From: Symmachiella macrocystis
Lineage (GTDB): Bacteria > Planctomycetota > Planctomycetia > Planctomycetales > Planctomycetaceae
NCBI RefSeq assembly: GCF_007860075.1
Contig: NZ_SJPP01000001.1
Coordinates: forward strand, 1,262,501 to 1,326,500
Direction: 5' to 3'
Length of the DNA: 64,000 nt
In this document: positions 44,612 to 52,472 of the stretch, in pieces
How positions within the stretch are numbered: position 1 is the stretch's first letter
How the letters are laid out: the number at the start of each line of letters is the position of its first letter
Made by a program: the position numbers and the translations under genes
The notes under the pieces: generated by a model
Seen by the model: the letters and a program-made list of their open reading frames with translations, nothing else
What the model was told of the DNA's origin: nothing
The model's database searches: none

Positions 44612-44853
44612 GAGCATCTACTTTTCTATGGGTTCACCACGGAAGCATGGAGGAGACGGAGAAGGAAAAACCTAAGCATCGGTTTCTTGGTTTCTAACTG
44701 ACAACTTGCTGTGGCTGGTTGAGCTGTTGTTTGCAGTTAGTTGCATAGGGTCGAGAGAATCTGCCAAGCGGATTTGAATCCGTACCGTTTAGTTGTCACA
44801 CTGCATCGATTCCACAGACACCGCTCCCTCATTCAATAGCATAGGTCGTGCGA

Positions 44854-46158
44854 ATGTCCTCCGAGTCAGACAAAATTGAACGGTCCGGTGCGCCGCAAGC
44901 TGGCCTTTCGATGGCGCAAAGTCTTTTCATTCTTTTCGTGGCCTTTGCGGGATGGATGTTTGCCGGCTCGGTGATGAATGTCATCCCGTTAGCTGGGCGG
45001 CCGGCGATTCTCAGTTTCTTGCCGGAGAGCTTACCCGCTTCGCAAATCGAAGGCGAAGTTGGGAAATGGTTTGCACGTTATATCTGCGCCTTTTTGTTGG
45101 GAGCGGCGACGGGAGGGCTACTCTTTGGTTGGCTGGGGGACAAAATCGGACGCGCTAAGGCGATGGCAGCCAGCATTTTGTGTTACTCACTGATTACTGG
45201 AGTCAGCTATTACGCCACTTCGCTGGAACAGTTGTTCGTCTTGCGTTTCATTGCCTGTCTGGGAATTGGTGGGATGTGGCCCAATGGTGTGGCATTGGCA
45301 TCCGAAGCTTGGTCCGAAGGTTCACGGCCTTTACTAGCGGGACTGATCGGGACGGCAGCGAATGTCGGATTCGTGATTGTGGGCCTGCTGGCCAAATATG
45401 TCCGCGATGTGACGACTGAAGATTGGAGATGGGTATTCGCCCTGGCAGGGCTGCCCGCACTGCTAGGGGTACTCGCGTGGTTCACCCTCCCGGAATCGCC
45501 GCGTTGGTTAGCACAACGCAAATCCGATGGCGACGTGAAGCACGCCCCCTCAATGACCAAAGTCTTCAAACCGCCCTACCTCGGAATCACGATCATCGGA
45601 ATTTGTTTAGGCACCATCCCCTTGCTGGGGGGTTGGGGGACCTTAAACTGGACGATTCCCTGGGCGGATCAAGTGGGCGGAGCCGACGACCCCAAACTCA
45701 AAGCCACGATTTCCATCTGTCGATCCACGGGGGCGACGTTGGGTAGCCTCTTGGGGGGCTGGCTGGCCAGCCAATTCGGTCGGCGGAGCACTTACTTTGT
45801 CATCAGTTTTTTATCGTTGATCTGTAGCGGTTATTTGTTCTGGAATTTAACGCCTCTCTCACCAACCTTCACGGTTTGGGTGTTTACGTTGGGATTTTTC
45901 GGCACGATCTATTTTGGGTGGTTGCCGTTGTACCTGCCGGAATTGTTTCCCACGCACATCCGCGCGACCGGTTCGGGGGTGACATTTAACTTTGGCCGAA
46001 TTATTTCCGCCATGGGTGTGTTGGGCACCGGCGCGCTGCTCAGCACCTTTCACGGCGACTATGCCCAAGTCGGCCGTTGGACGCACCTGATTTATTTGCT
46101 CGGGATGGTCGTGATTTTATTCGCCCCCGATACGACGGGGAAGAAGCTGGACGACTAG
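44854..46158 (+). CDS. MFS transporter, sugar/metabolite type
   Basis: The 434-residue protein has twelve predicted membrane segments. MFS signatures are LFGWLGDKIGRAKAM (loop 2-3), RFIACLGIGGMWPNGVAL (TM4-5), PESPRWLAQRKSD (end of TM6) and GSLLGGWLASQFGRRSTY (loop 8-9). An unusually long first extracytoplasmic loop (about 30-55, ending ESLPASQIEGEVGKWFARY) separates TM1 and TM2. The substrate cannot be told from sequence. The ATG at 44854 has AGG about 8 bases upstream; a GTG two codons earlier is also in frame. It is a single gene, with a GACAGG-type repeat right after its stop. Confidence 0.9.
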   Translation: MSSESDKIERSGAPQAGLSMAQSLFILFVAFAGWMFAGSVMNVIPLAGRPAILSFLPESLPASQIEGEVGKWFARYICAFLLGAATGGLLFGWLGDKIGRAKAMAASILCYSLITGVSYYATSLEQLFVLRFIACLGIGGMWPNGVALASEAWSEGSRPLLAGLIGTAANVGFVIVGLLAKYVRDVTTEDWRWVFALAGLPALLGVLAWFTLPESPRWLAQRKSDGDVKHAPSMTKVFKPPYLGITIIGICLGTIPLLGGWGTLNWTIPWADQVGGADDPKLKATISICRSTGATLGSLLGGWLASQFGRRSTYFVISFLSLICSGYLFWNLTPLSPTFTVWVFTLGFFGTIYFGWLPLYLPELFPTHIRATGSGVTFNFGRIISAMGVLGTGALLSTFHGDYAQVGRWTHLIYLLGMVVILFAPDTTGKKLDD

Positions 46159-46597
46159 GGTCGGCTCGAGGCCTGAGGGATCAGGCTTGAGGAAGCTGCT
46201 TGGCTCCGAGAAACGCCGATTGGGCGGAAGATCGTTGTTGTCGGCTTGACCCGTAGAAGCGCTTCGCTGGCGGGTAGTGCTGTGACGATCTGCGCGGCTG
46301 CGTGGATTGTTCGTCCCCTCGGCGGGCCGCAGGGGTTTCCTAACGGGGCAATTTCTCTGTGCGGCAATCTCTCCGCAAAGTGCGTCCCCCGCAAAAAGGG
46401 GGCGATGCGCGATGATATTTTGCCACACTGCTGCGTAGTTTCTCAATTGCCATCAAAACGCATGCTAGAGTTTTGACGAGGCCCATTGGCGTTTGCCTGC
46501 CGGTTCGGGGCCGCAATAAAAATTGATTTTGATGGGGCCGGAAATAACCGCACGAGGCGACGACTTTGACCGTCTGCGGGACAAAGGAATCTGGAAT
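46159..46597. other. Intergenic, about 440 bases
   Basis: Apart from the repeat at 46163-46195 there is nothing I can name. A plus-strand frame opens at 46523 and joins the next gene, but its first 25 codons are judged untranslated. Confidence 0.4.
46163..46195. repeat. Intergenic repeat, GGGGACAGGCTTGAG family (double copy)
   Basis: GGCTCGAGGCCTGAGGGATC is followed by AGGCTTGAGGAAG, two overlapping degenerate copies of the motif, immediately after the MFS stop codon. GAGGCCTGAGG and CTTGAGG pair poorly, so it is not an obvious terminator. Confidence 0.5.
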
Positions 46598-47287
46598 ATG
46601 AGCTTTCTAAAAAAGTTTTTCACTAACGTTTTTCATGACGGTCAAATCCACGAGGACCAGAGCAGCTTCGAGGATCTCTCCGAAGCGCAACTGGATGCCC
46701 ATCTGCGAATCGCCAGCTACGGCGGCTTTTCGCTGACGGACGCGGTCCGGCCGTCCTTTGACCTACAAGTGGTGCCCAGTGCCGGGTATCGGCACGACGT
46801 CTACAAAGATCGCGCTACCGGCGTCGAGATCCCCGTGATCATGGCGGCTGCTTCCAGCGATACAATGATGGACGTCTTCGTCGACTTGCTGGAACCGTTG
46901 GGCGACCAAGTCGATGTCGTCTTGGAAACCAGTCACGACCGCAATTCGAATGGTCACGACGACCTGTACCGCGAACACATCGACGCGCCGGTATTCAAAA
47001 GCATTCTCTACGACTTCGAGGACATGCTCTTAAACGACGGCTGCACCGGCATTGCCGTCTTGAACCCCAACATTCCGTTGGAACTGCAATTTGACGAACA
47101 CAAACTGCTCATCATGTATGGGCAGGAACTGGGAGAATTTGAGGAAATCCTCAACAGTTGCGGCCTGCGACGTGACCAGGACATTAAGTTCATCACCGAA
47201 GCGGAACACGTACATTCCTCCCGCGATGAATTCCATTCGATGTTCGATGAACTGAAATATCGACTGGGCATCGACGAAATTTATTAA
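46598..47287 (+). CDS. Hypothetical protein
   Basis: I do not recognise this 229-residue protein. It starts at ATG 46598 (MSFLKKFF), with AAGGA about 10 bases before it. It is strongly acidic, soluble, and has mixed alpha/beta content: SFDLQVVPS, VEIPVIMAAASSDTMMDVFVDLLEPL, DVVLETSHD, FKSILYDFEDMLLNDGCTGIAVL and IPLELQFDEHKLLIMYG. No catalytic or metal motif stands out. It stands alone between two intergenic regions and is followed by a strong terminator, so it is probably monocistronic. Confidence 0.75.
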   Translation: MSFLKKFFTNVFHDGQIHEDQSSFEDLSEAQLDAHLRIASYGGFSLTDAVRPSFDLQVVPSAGYRHDVYKDRATGVEIPVIMAAASSDTMMDVFVDLLEPLGDQVDVVLETSHDRNSNGHDDLYREHIDAPVFKSILYDFEDMLLNDGCTGIAVLNPNIPLELQFDEHKLLIMYGQELGEFEEILNSCGLRRDQDIKFITEAEHVHSSRDEFHSMFDELKYRLGIDEIY

Positions 47288-47591
47288 CCCTCCTTAAAAA
47301 AGCGAGGCCCTCGGAATTGTTAGTCGCTGGATGCAGTGAGCATCTGGAGCGATGAAACGCGGGCACGCAGCCGCCGGTTGCTTTGTTGCTCAACACACTA
47401 CGCGGATGCGCTTCTGAGACGAAAACGGCGGGACGGGACGATCGTCCTCCCGCCGTTTTTTATTCGACAAACAGTTCGCGATGCTCGCCGTTTTTTCTGT
47501 GCACCACAAATCCCAACGGTGGTTGCACCCTCCGGTCGGTTTGGCCGGGAGACACGAGGAATTTTGCGACCCCCTCCAGCAAGGAATTGCT
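47288..47591. other. Intergenic with terminator
   Basis: About 300 bases separate the unknown gene from the M14-like lipoprotein. The only clear element is the terminator at 47422-47461. The frame open from 47481 has no start signal until 47592. Confidence 0.5.
47422..47461 (+). terminator. Rho-independent terminator
   Basis: The arms ACGGCGGGA/TCCCGCCGT extend an inner palindrome GGACGATCGTCC, with a two-base CG bulge on the 5' side. Six Ts follow the stem and As precede it, so it could work in both directions. It lies about 135 bases past the stop of the gene at 46598-47287. Confidence 0.9.
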
Positions 47592-48785
47592 ATGGACACT
47601 TATAAATCACGTACGATTTGCGTTTGCTTGTTTTTCATCGCCGGGTGCACCGCTCGAAACACCCAAACGGATTACTACGGCGGCTCTCCACAGAACCTGA
47701 CGCCGATTCCGCAACAGCAATCCGATTTTCCTCCGTCCTCCTCAACGCCGGTGCTCGAAGCACCGGGAACGTCGAATTCCGGCGGGCCGCAGTTGCTCTC
47801 CCCCGAGCCTGATCCCGGTCCCGAAGCGCGGCGGCGCAAATTGCCGGTGCGAAATGTGCGCACCGACCCGTGGGGTCGACCGGAACGGCCTGGACCGAGT
47901 ATCAAAAATACGATTCGTCAAAAGGTCGAGCATCGCACCTTGTGGAAATCGCACTATCAAAGCACACAACGTCGGCCCATTCAGACCGTGCAAATCGGCA
48001 TCGGTCGTTCGCGCGTGATGGTGCTGGCCGGATTAAACGGCCAGGATGCTGCGAGCATCAGCGTGATCGAGCAGTTCGCCCAAACAATGAGCAATCAAGC
48101 GGGTCTGCAAAATGCCTGTACCGCCTTGTTTGTCCGCAATCCTAATCCAGACGGCATTGCGATGAACTCACCCTACAACGGTCGGGGAATCGATCTGACG
48201 CGTAATTTTCCGTCGGACAATTGGCGAACAACCGCTAATGGGAAAGCGGGGCCCAATGCTGCCAGTGAAGTCGAAACCCGGGTGTTGATCCGCATGATCG
48301 ACGACTTCAAACCGGACCGGATTATTGTCATTCAAAACACCAATGCGAAAGGGAGCATCGATTACGCCGGCCCGGCGCGACAACTCGCCCGCAAAGTGGC
48401 TGTGCAGAACGGTTATCAGGTCTCGAATCGACAAGCAGCGATTTCAGGGTCCTTCGAACAGTTCGTCGGGAACGATCGCAAGTTGCCGGTCATTGTGGTT
48501 TCCATAGACCGACGCTTGGACGGCAAGACCGGGTGGAGTACTCATGCCGATGGCCTCGTCACGGCGCTCACCGCTGCGGATCCACGATTGCAATCCCCGC
48601 ATTACAACGAGTCGACCGAGGATCTCGATCCACAAGGCCCGGTCGCCAAATCGAAAAGTTTCCCGTTACCACTTAATATCAACGGCGGCGGGCCGACCAA
48701 CGTGCCCAATCCCAATCGCCTCCAAGCACCACGCCCGGCACGGCGAGGCTACCACGAACTGCCCCCGCCAAGACAACGCCCGTAG
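47592..48785 (+). CDS. Lipoprotein with inactive-looking M14 carboxypeptidase domain
   Basis: The 397-residue protein starts at ATG 47592, with AAGGA 7 bases before it. It has a lipoprotein signal (CVCLFFIAGC, Cys19), a Pro/Ser-rich linker (about 35-110) and a domain (about 130-330) with the M14 landmarks NPNPDG (183-188), GRGIDLTRNFPSDN (197-210) and SEVETR (225-230). The metal ligands are not conserved. The HxxE motif is replaced by Asn149 and Asp152 (GLNGQD). The later His of the LHS/HQP strand appears to be Gln248 or Asn249 (IVIQNTN), and the catalytic Glu is missing near VIVVSIDRR. It is probably a binding protein for peptidoglycan-like peptides, not an enzyme. Confidence 0.75.
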   Translation: MDTYKSRTICVCLFFIAGCTARNTQTDYYGGSPQNLTPIPQQQSDFPPSSSTPVLEAPGTSNSGGPQLLSPEPDPGPEARRRKLPVRNVRTDPWGRPERPGPSIKNTIRQKVEHRTLWKSHYQSTQRRPIQTVQIGIGRSRVMVLAGLNGQDAASISVIEQFAQTMSNQAGLQNACTALFVRNPNPDGIAMNSPYNGRGIDLTRNFPSDNWRTTANGKAGPNAASEVETRVLIRMIDDFKPDRIIVIQNTNAKGSIDYAGPARQLARKVAVQNGYQVSNRQAAISGSFEQFVGNDRKLPVIVVSIDRRLDGKTGWSTHADGLVTALTAADPRLQSPHYNESTEDLDPQGPVAKSKSFPLPLNINGGGPTNVPNPNRLQAPRPARRGYHELPPPRQRP

Positions 48786-48810
48786 TCTCCGAAGCCGTAG
48801 GGTGCGTCGG

Positions 48811-50229
48811 TTATTCGAGTCCGAAACAATACAGCTGGCCGGCGGTGCGGAGGTAGATTTTGCCGTCGACTAAAGCGGGGGTGGCGTAGGTGTCTTCGCC
48901 AAAATCGGCTGTGCTCAGTTTCTTCCACTGCGGCTCGGCGGTCATCACCGACAAGCGGCCGTGTTGATTGAGCAGATAGAATTTGCCGTCACCATAGACC
49001 GGCGAACTGTAGTAGGCACCCGTTGCGGGCAGTCGGCCGGTCTTAACGACCTGCCCTGTGGCAGATTCGCGGCTGGTGAAGATGCCTCCTTTTTTGACCG
49101 TATACACATGCCCGTCGTGAAACAGAGGCGAGGGGACGTACGGCAATGTTTTGCGTTCTTTCCAGAGGACGTGCGTGTCAGTAATGTCACCCGTGCCGCC
49201 CGGTCGGATCGCTGCAATGGCGTTTTCGGCCGAGTGGAAAACGTTGCGCATGAACTCGTATTCCTGTCGCGTAATTTCGCCGCTCTTATTGCGGTCGATT
49301 TGTCCAAAGCGGCGCTGCAGCGCTCCTTCGGGAATTTCGACTAACTCCAACGTACCGTTTTTGTTTTTGTCGAGCGTGTCGATCAACTCGTCGAACGGTT
49401 CCGCTTGAATGCGATTTTCCGAATCCGCGCCGGGCGACCAGACGGCGAGATACAGAACACCATCGGAACCGATCACCGGCGTGGTATTGGAAATCCGCGC
49501 CAGTTCCCGCACCGTCCAGATTTCTTCTCCGGTTTCCAAATCGTAGCCCACGATGCGCAGCGTGCCACTGACGACGATTTGCGGTTTACCGTCTTGCTCC
49601 CAGATGATCGGTGTGGAGTAGCTCCGCGGAAAATCTTCGCGATTGATGCGCCGCACCAATTCTCCGTTTGTCTTGTTGAAGATCATCAATGCGGAGTCGA
49701 TATCGTGATCCTGATTGAGAATCACGTAGTCGCCGTACAGAATCGGTGAACTGCCGGCGCCAAAGGTATTGCTGAACGGCCCGAGTGGTTTATGCCACAA
49801 CGGTGTTCCATCTTTGTCGTAGGCAAATAGTCCCGCCGATCCAAAAAAGCTGACCACGATCTCACCGTCGCTGGCAGGACTGCTTTGCGCGTGGCTGCCG
49901 ATCGCGTGGATCTTTTCGAGTGCGTCATGCGGGGCGACGCGTTCCCACAGTTGCTTGCCGGTTTGGCGGTCCAGGCCGATGGTCACCAGTTGGCCGTCGC
50001 GGACGCCGGAGACGAAAATCCGATCGTCCGTCACCACAGGCGAGGAATGTCCCGGCGGCAGCGGCGTTTTCCACAACACGTTTTTCTCCGGCCCAATCTC
50101 TTCGGGCAGCCGCGCCGCTGACGGCATCCGCCCTGCCCCGTTCGGTCCGCGAAACTGCAACCAAGTATCCGCCGAGGCAACTGCTACGCAAAACGACAGC
50201 AATATTGGAGTCAACACAAGAAAACGCAT
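48811..50229 (-). CDS. Secreted PQQ-type beta-propeller protein with EF-hand pair
   Basis: The 472-residue protein has a signal peptide (FLVLTPILLSFCVAVASAD) and a PQQ-like propeller: WLQFRGPNGAGRM, VTIGLDRQTGKQLWERV, FAYDKDGTPLWHKPL, MIFNKTNGELVRRI, VGYDLETGEEIWTV. Between blades is an insert (about 275-335) with two canonical 12-residue EF-hand loops: 287-298 (D-x-N-x-N-G-x-x-x-x-x-E) and 312-323 (D-x-N-x-S-G-x-x-x-x-x-E). They should bind Ca2+. No catalytic residues of quinoprotein dehydrogenases are seen. It is exported and is convergent with the M14-like lipoprotein gene, 25 bases apart. Confidence 0.88.
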   Translation of the reverse strand: MRFLVLTPILLSFCVAVASADTWLQFRGPNGAGRMPSAARLPEEIGPEKNVLWKTPLPPGHSSPVVTDDRIFVSGVRDGQLVTIGLDRQTGKQLWERVAPHDALEKIHAIGSHAQSSPASDGEIVVSFFGSAGLFAYDKDGTPLWHKPLGPFSNTFGAGSSPILYGDYVILNQDHDIDSALMIFNKTNGELVRRINREDFPRSYSTPIIWEQDGKPQIVVSGTLRIVGYDLETGEEIWTVRELARISNTTPVIGSDGVLYLAVWSPGADSENRIQAEPFDELIDTLDKNKNGTLELVEIPEGALQRRFGQIDRNKSGEITRQEYEFMRNVFHSAENAIAAIRPGGTGDITDTHVLWKERKTLPYVPSPLFHDGHVYTVKKGGIFTSRESATGQVVKTGRLPATGAYYSSPVYGDGKFYLLNQHGRLSVMTAEPQWKKLSTADFGEDTYATPALVDGKIYLRTAGQLYCFGLE

Positions 50230-50626
50230 GGTGCAACCTCAAGGGGACAGGAGGATAGTCAAGTTGAGCCGCGGCACGGGGCGGTGGTCTCTCAGTTTTA
50301 TACCTGCTTGGTAGGGGGAGCGCCAATCGCGGCGAAGTTTTGAGGCTTGAGATGCGGGTGTTTTGAGAGATTGGAACGCCGGTGGCTTCATCTCGAAAGC
50401 AGACCGTATCCCGCTGCCCCCTCGCGTCTGTCCCCTCAATGCCACACACAGACGGTAAAGGCGTTCTGAGATGCATGGCGCGTGCTGCGCGTCGCGGTGT
50501 GGGATCGTATTGTATCGTTAGGAACTTTGCAGTACGATCCCGCCCCGTTTCCCGGCACACGCGGTCGGGATACGTTGTTGATACCACCCCACCCTGCTCT
50601 AGCCTGCTACGCCATTCGCCCCTCTT
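50230..50626. other. Intergenic, about 400 bases
   Basis: The first part carries a GGGGACAGG-type repeat (50237-50252) next to the PQQ gene start, and related fragments near 50342-50356 and 50428-50440. The rest is unassigned. The many plus-strand frames here have no protein-like features. Confidence 0.4.
50237..50252. repeat. Intergenic repeat, GGGGACAGGCTTGAG family (short copy)
   Basis: CCTCAAGGGGACAGGA lies just upstream of the PQQ/EF-hand gene start. It keeps the GGGGACAGG core only. Confidence 0.45.
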
Positions 50627-51118
50627 ATGGACTATCATCTCAAGCCGCTCAGCAAAAAATGTGCGCAAACCGGAGAGGACCTTGTGCCCGGTACGGTGTG
50701 CTATAGCGTGTTGATCGAAGAGAACGATGAGATGGTGCGGCTCGATTTTTCTGAAGCGGGCCGCAAATTGTGGCAGGGCGAACCGATCGGTACTTGGCAA
50801 TGCATTGTTCCCGAGCCGATCGTCAATAAAAAACCGACCATCGACACCGATGGGTTAATGGCCTATTTCGATCAAATGACCGAAGACGCCAACCCGGCAC
50901 AAGAAAAACTGCGGTATGTCCTCGCGTTGTTGTTGTTGCAAAAACGCCGCGTGCGTTTGGAAGGCTCGCATCACGACGGCAAGGACGAATACATCCAAGT
51001 CAGCGGCAGCCAAGGCGAAGGCATGTATGAAGTCCGTGATTTTCAACTCGAAGAAGACGAAATGCATGAACTGCAAGAAAGCCTCAACGCGCACTTAATG
51101 CAGGAGTGGGCGGCATAA
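50627..51118 (+). CDS. Hypothetical protein
   Basis: I do not recognise this 163-residue cytoplasmic protein. It opens with KKCAQTGEDLVPGTVCYSVLIEEND, in which a Cys-x-x-x-G-x-x-x-x-x-G-x-x-Cys arrangement could bind a metal. A helical core (LRYVLALLLLQKRRVRLEG) and an acidic tail (FQLEEDEMHELQESLNAHLMQ) follow. The next gene, a lipoprotein with a LolA-like body, starts 61 bases after its stop on the same strand, so the two may be co-transcribed. The ATG start lacks a strong SD. Confidence 0.72.
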   Translation: MDYHLKPLSKKCAQTGEDLVPGTVCYSVLIEENDEMVRLDFSEAGRKLWQGEPIGTWQCIVPEPIVNKKPTIDTDGLMAYFDQMTEDANPAQEKLRYVLALLLLQKRRVRLEGSHHDGKDEYIQVSGSQGEGMYEVRDFQLEEDEMHELQESLNAHLMQEWAA

Positions 51119-51178
51119 ACGGACGATGCCCCGCACGGCCTCAACAGCCCACACGGACACAACGATAGGAATCGACAG

Positions 51179-52171
51179 ATGTCACAACAGGCACGGACGC
51201 CGCTTACGAAGTTGCAGACCCTACGTAACCAACGGGCTGCAATTGTGTGCTGTCTGTTGGCGGCGACTCTTTGCCTCACCGGCACCGGCTGCCGACATTT
51301 CTGGCCAGCGCCCGATCCATTTGGCCCCAGTGCCAAATGCCACGTCGATCCCACCATGGTGCCGCAACAGTTGGTCGCGCAGGTGAACGCCAACACAGAA
51401 AAAGTCCATGGTTGGAAGTCAACAAAGGCCACGATTTCCGGGAGCCACATGCTCCTCAAGGTCAAAGGGACGACTGTCGCGGTCGACGGACAGCGGAATT
51501 TCCGCCTGTTGGCGAAACACCCCTTGGGTGCTCGCCAGGTCGCCGATTTGGGTTCCAATGACGACCATTTTTGGTTTTGGATCGAGGATCCCAAGCACCC
51601 CGATTCCGACGTCATCATGTGCAATCATGAAGACGTCGCCCATGCCGCCCACACCATGCCGATTCCCTTCGAACCCGATTGGTTGATGGAGGTTATGGGT
51701 GTACGCCCGATCGTCCTAGACAACGAGACAAGTTTTGTCGAACGCGAAGGGTTCTTGGAAATCTACAACAAACGCATTTCCCCCTCCGGGCAGCCAGTGC
51801 AAAAGCGCACGACGATCGATCGCTGCCATGCCACCGTCGTCGAACATGCGTTGCTGGATGCCGGTGGACACGTGATCGCCCAGGCGAATTTGTCCCAATA
51901 TCTCCCCGATCCCACCAGCAAGGCTTATTTACCGGGACGGATTGAGTTGATTTGGCCGCAATCACAAATGCAATTGGTCATTAAACTGGACCAAATCGAA
52001 TTTAATCCGGCCACCAATCCGGCCCAATTCCAAGTGCCGCAAGGCATGCCGGTGCGGCAAATTCCAGCGCAAGGTATGGTCCAGCGATCCGATTTGCAGG
52101 AAAATCTCTACGAAGATCCTTCCGCACAGGGCGATTATGAACCGCTCGAGTCAACGCCGTATGAAGAGTAA
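51179..52171 (+). CDS. Lipoprotein of unknown function, LolA/DUF4292-like
   Basis: The 330-residue protein starts at ATG 51179, with TAGGA 8 bases upstream. It has a lipoprotein signal (CCLLAATLCLTGTGC, lipobox LTGTGC). The body contains VNANTEKVHGWKSTKATIS, LRVKGT-like and RNFRLLAKHP strands, then FWFWIEDP, consistent with a half-barrel of the outer-membrane-lipoprotein sorting type (LolA/LolB/DUF4292). This is a fold-level guess from pattern alone. The later YEDPSAQGDYEPLESTPYEE tail is acidic and low in complexity. It may act in lipid or lipoprotein handling at the outer membrane. Confidence 0.65.
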   Translation: MSQQARTPLTKLQTLRNQRAAIVCCLLAATLCLTGTGCRHFWPAPDPFGPSAKCHVDPTMVPQQLVAQVNANTEKVHGWKSTKATISGSHMLLKVKGTTVAVDGQRNFRLLAKHPLGARQVADLGSNDDHFWFWIEDPKHPDSDVIMCNHEDVAHAAHTMPIPFEPDWLMEVMGVRPIVLDNETSFVEREGFLEIYNKRISPSGQPVQKRTTIDRCHATVVEHALLDAGGHVIAQANLSQYLPDPTSKAYLPGRIELIWPQSQMQLVIKLDQIEFNPATNPAQFQVPQGMPVRQIPAQGMVQRSDLQENLYEDPSAQGDYEPLESTPYEE

Positions 52172-52252
52172 TCGCCGCGAAACGGCGGAATTCACTCATG
52201 CTGATTTTTGGGCGAGAATTGCCAGCTTCAATCAAATCTCAGTAACCTGCTG

Positions 52253-52280
52253 GTGACTGGACGGTGGGGAATGTTATAAA
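52253..52280 (+). promoter_or_regulatory. Possible promoter of the TlpA-like gene
   Basis: GTGACT (52253-52258), a 16-base spacer and TATAAA (52275-52280) preceded by TGT form an extended -10 type promoter about 190 bases upstream of the chosen ATG. The -35 is weak. Confidence 0.42.
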
Positions 52281-52306
52281 ATCCGTCACGAAGAATAAGG
52301 ATTTAG

Positions 52307-52331
52307 GCGTAAGGGGACAGGCTTGAGGAAG
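52307..52331. repeat. Intergenic repeat, GGGGACAGGCTTGAG family
   Basis: GCGTAAGGGGACAGGCTTGA followed by GGAAG is one of the best-conserved copies in the window. It sits in the leader of the TlpA-like gene, downstream of the candidate promoter. Confidence 0.6.
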
Positions 52332-52472
52332 TTTGTCAAATTGGGCGGAAGGCTTATACACTGGTGAACTCGTGGGGGGAGTCGTTTGTTCTGCACAGAG
52401 AGCTGCGTTGCGACGCACCCTACGGCAGTAGTCGAGAACTTGGACGGGTCATTCAACGATGGAGTTGTGCGG

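Larger units (their letters stand above)
52172..52472. other. Intergenic, about 300 bases
   Basis: The region contains a possible extended -10 promoter (52253-52280) and a GGGGACAGGCTTGAGG repeat (52307-52331). A frame from 52386 joins the next gene but lacks a start signal until 52473. Confidence 0.5.
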
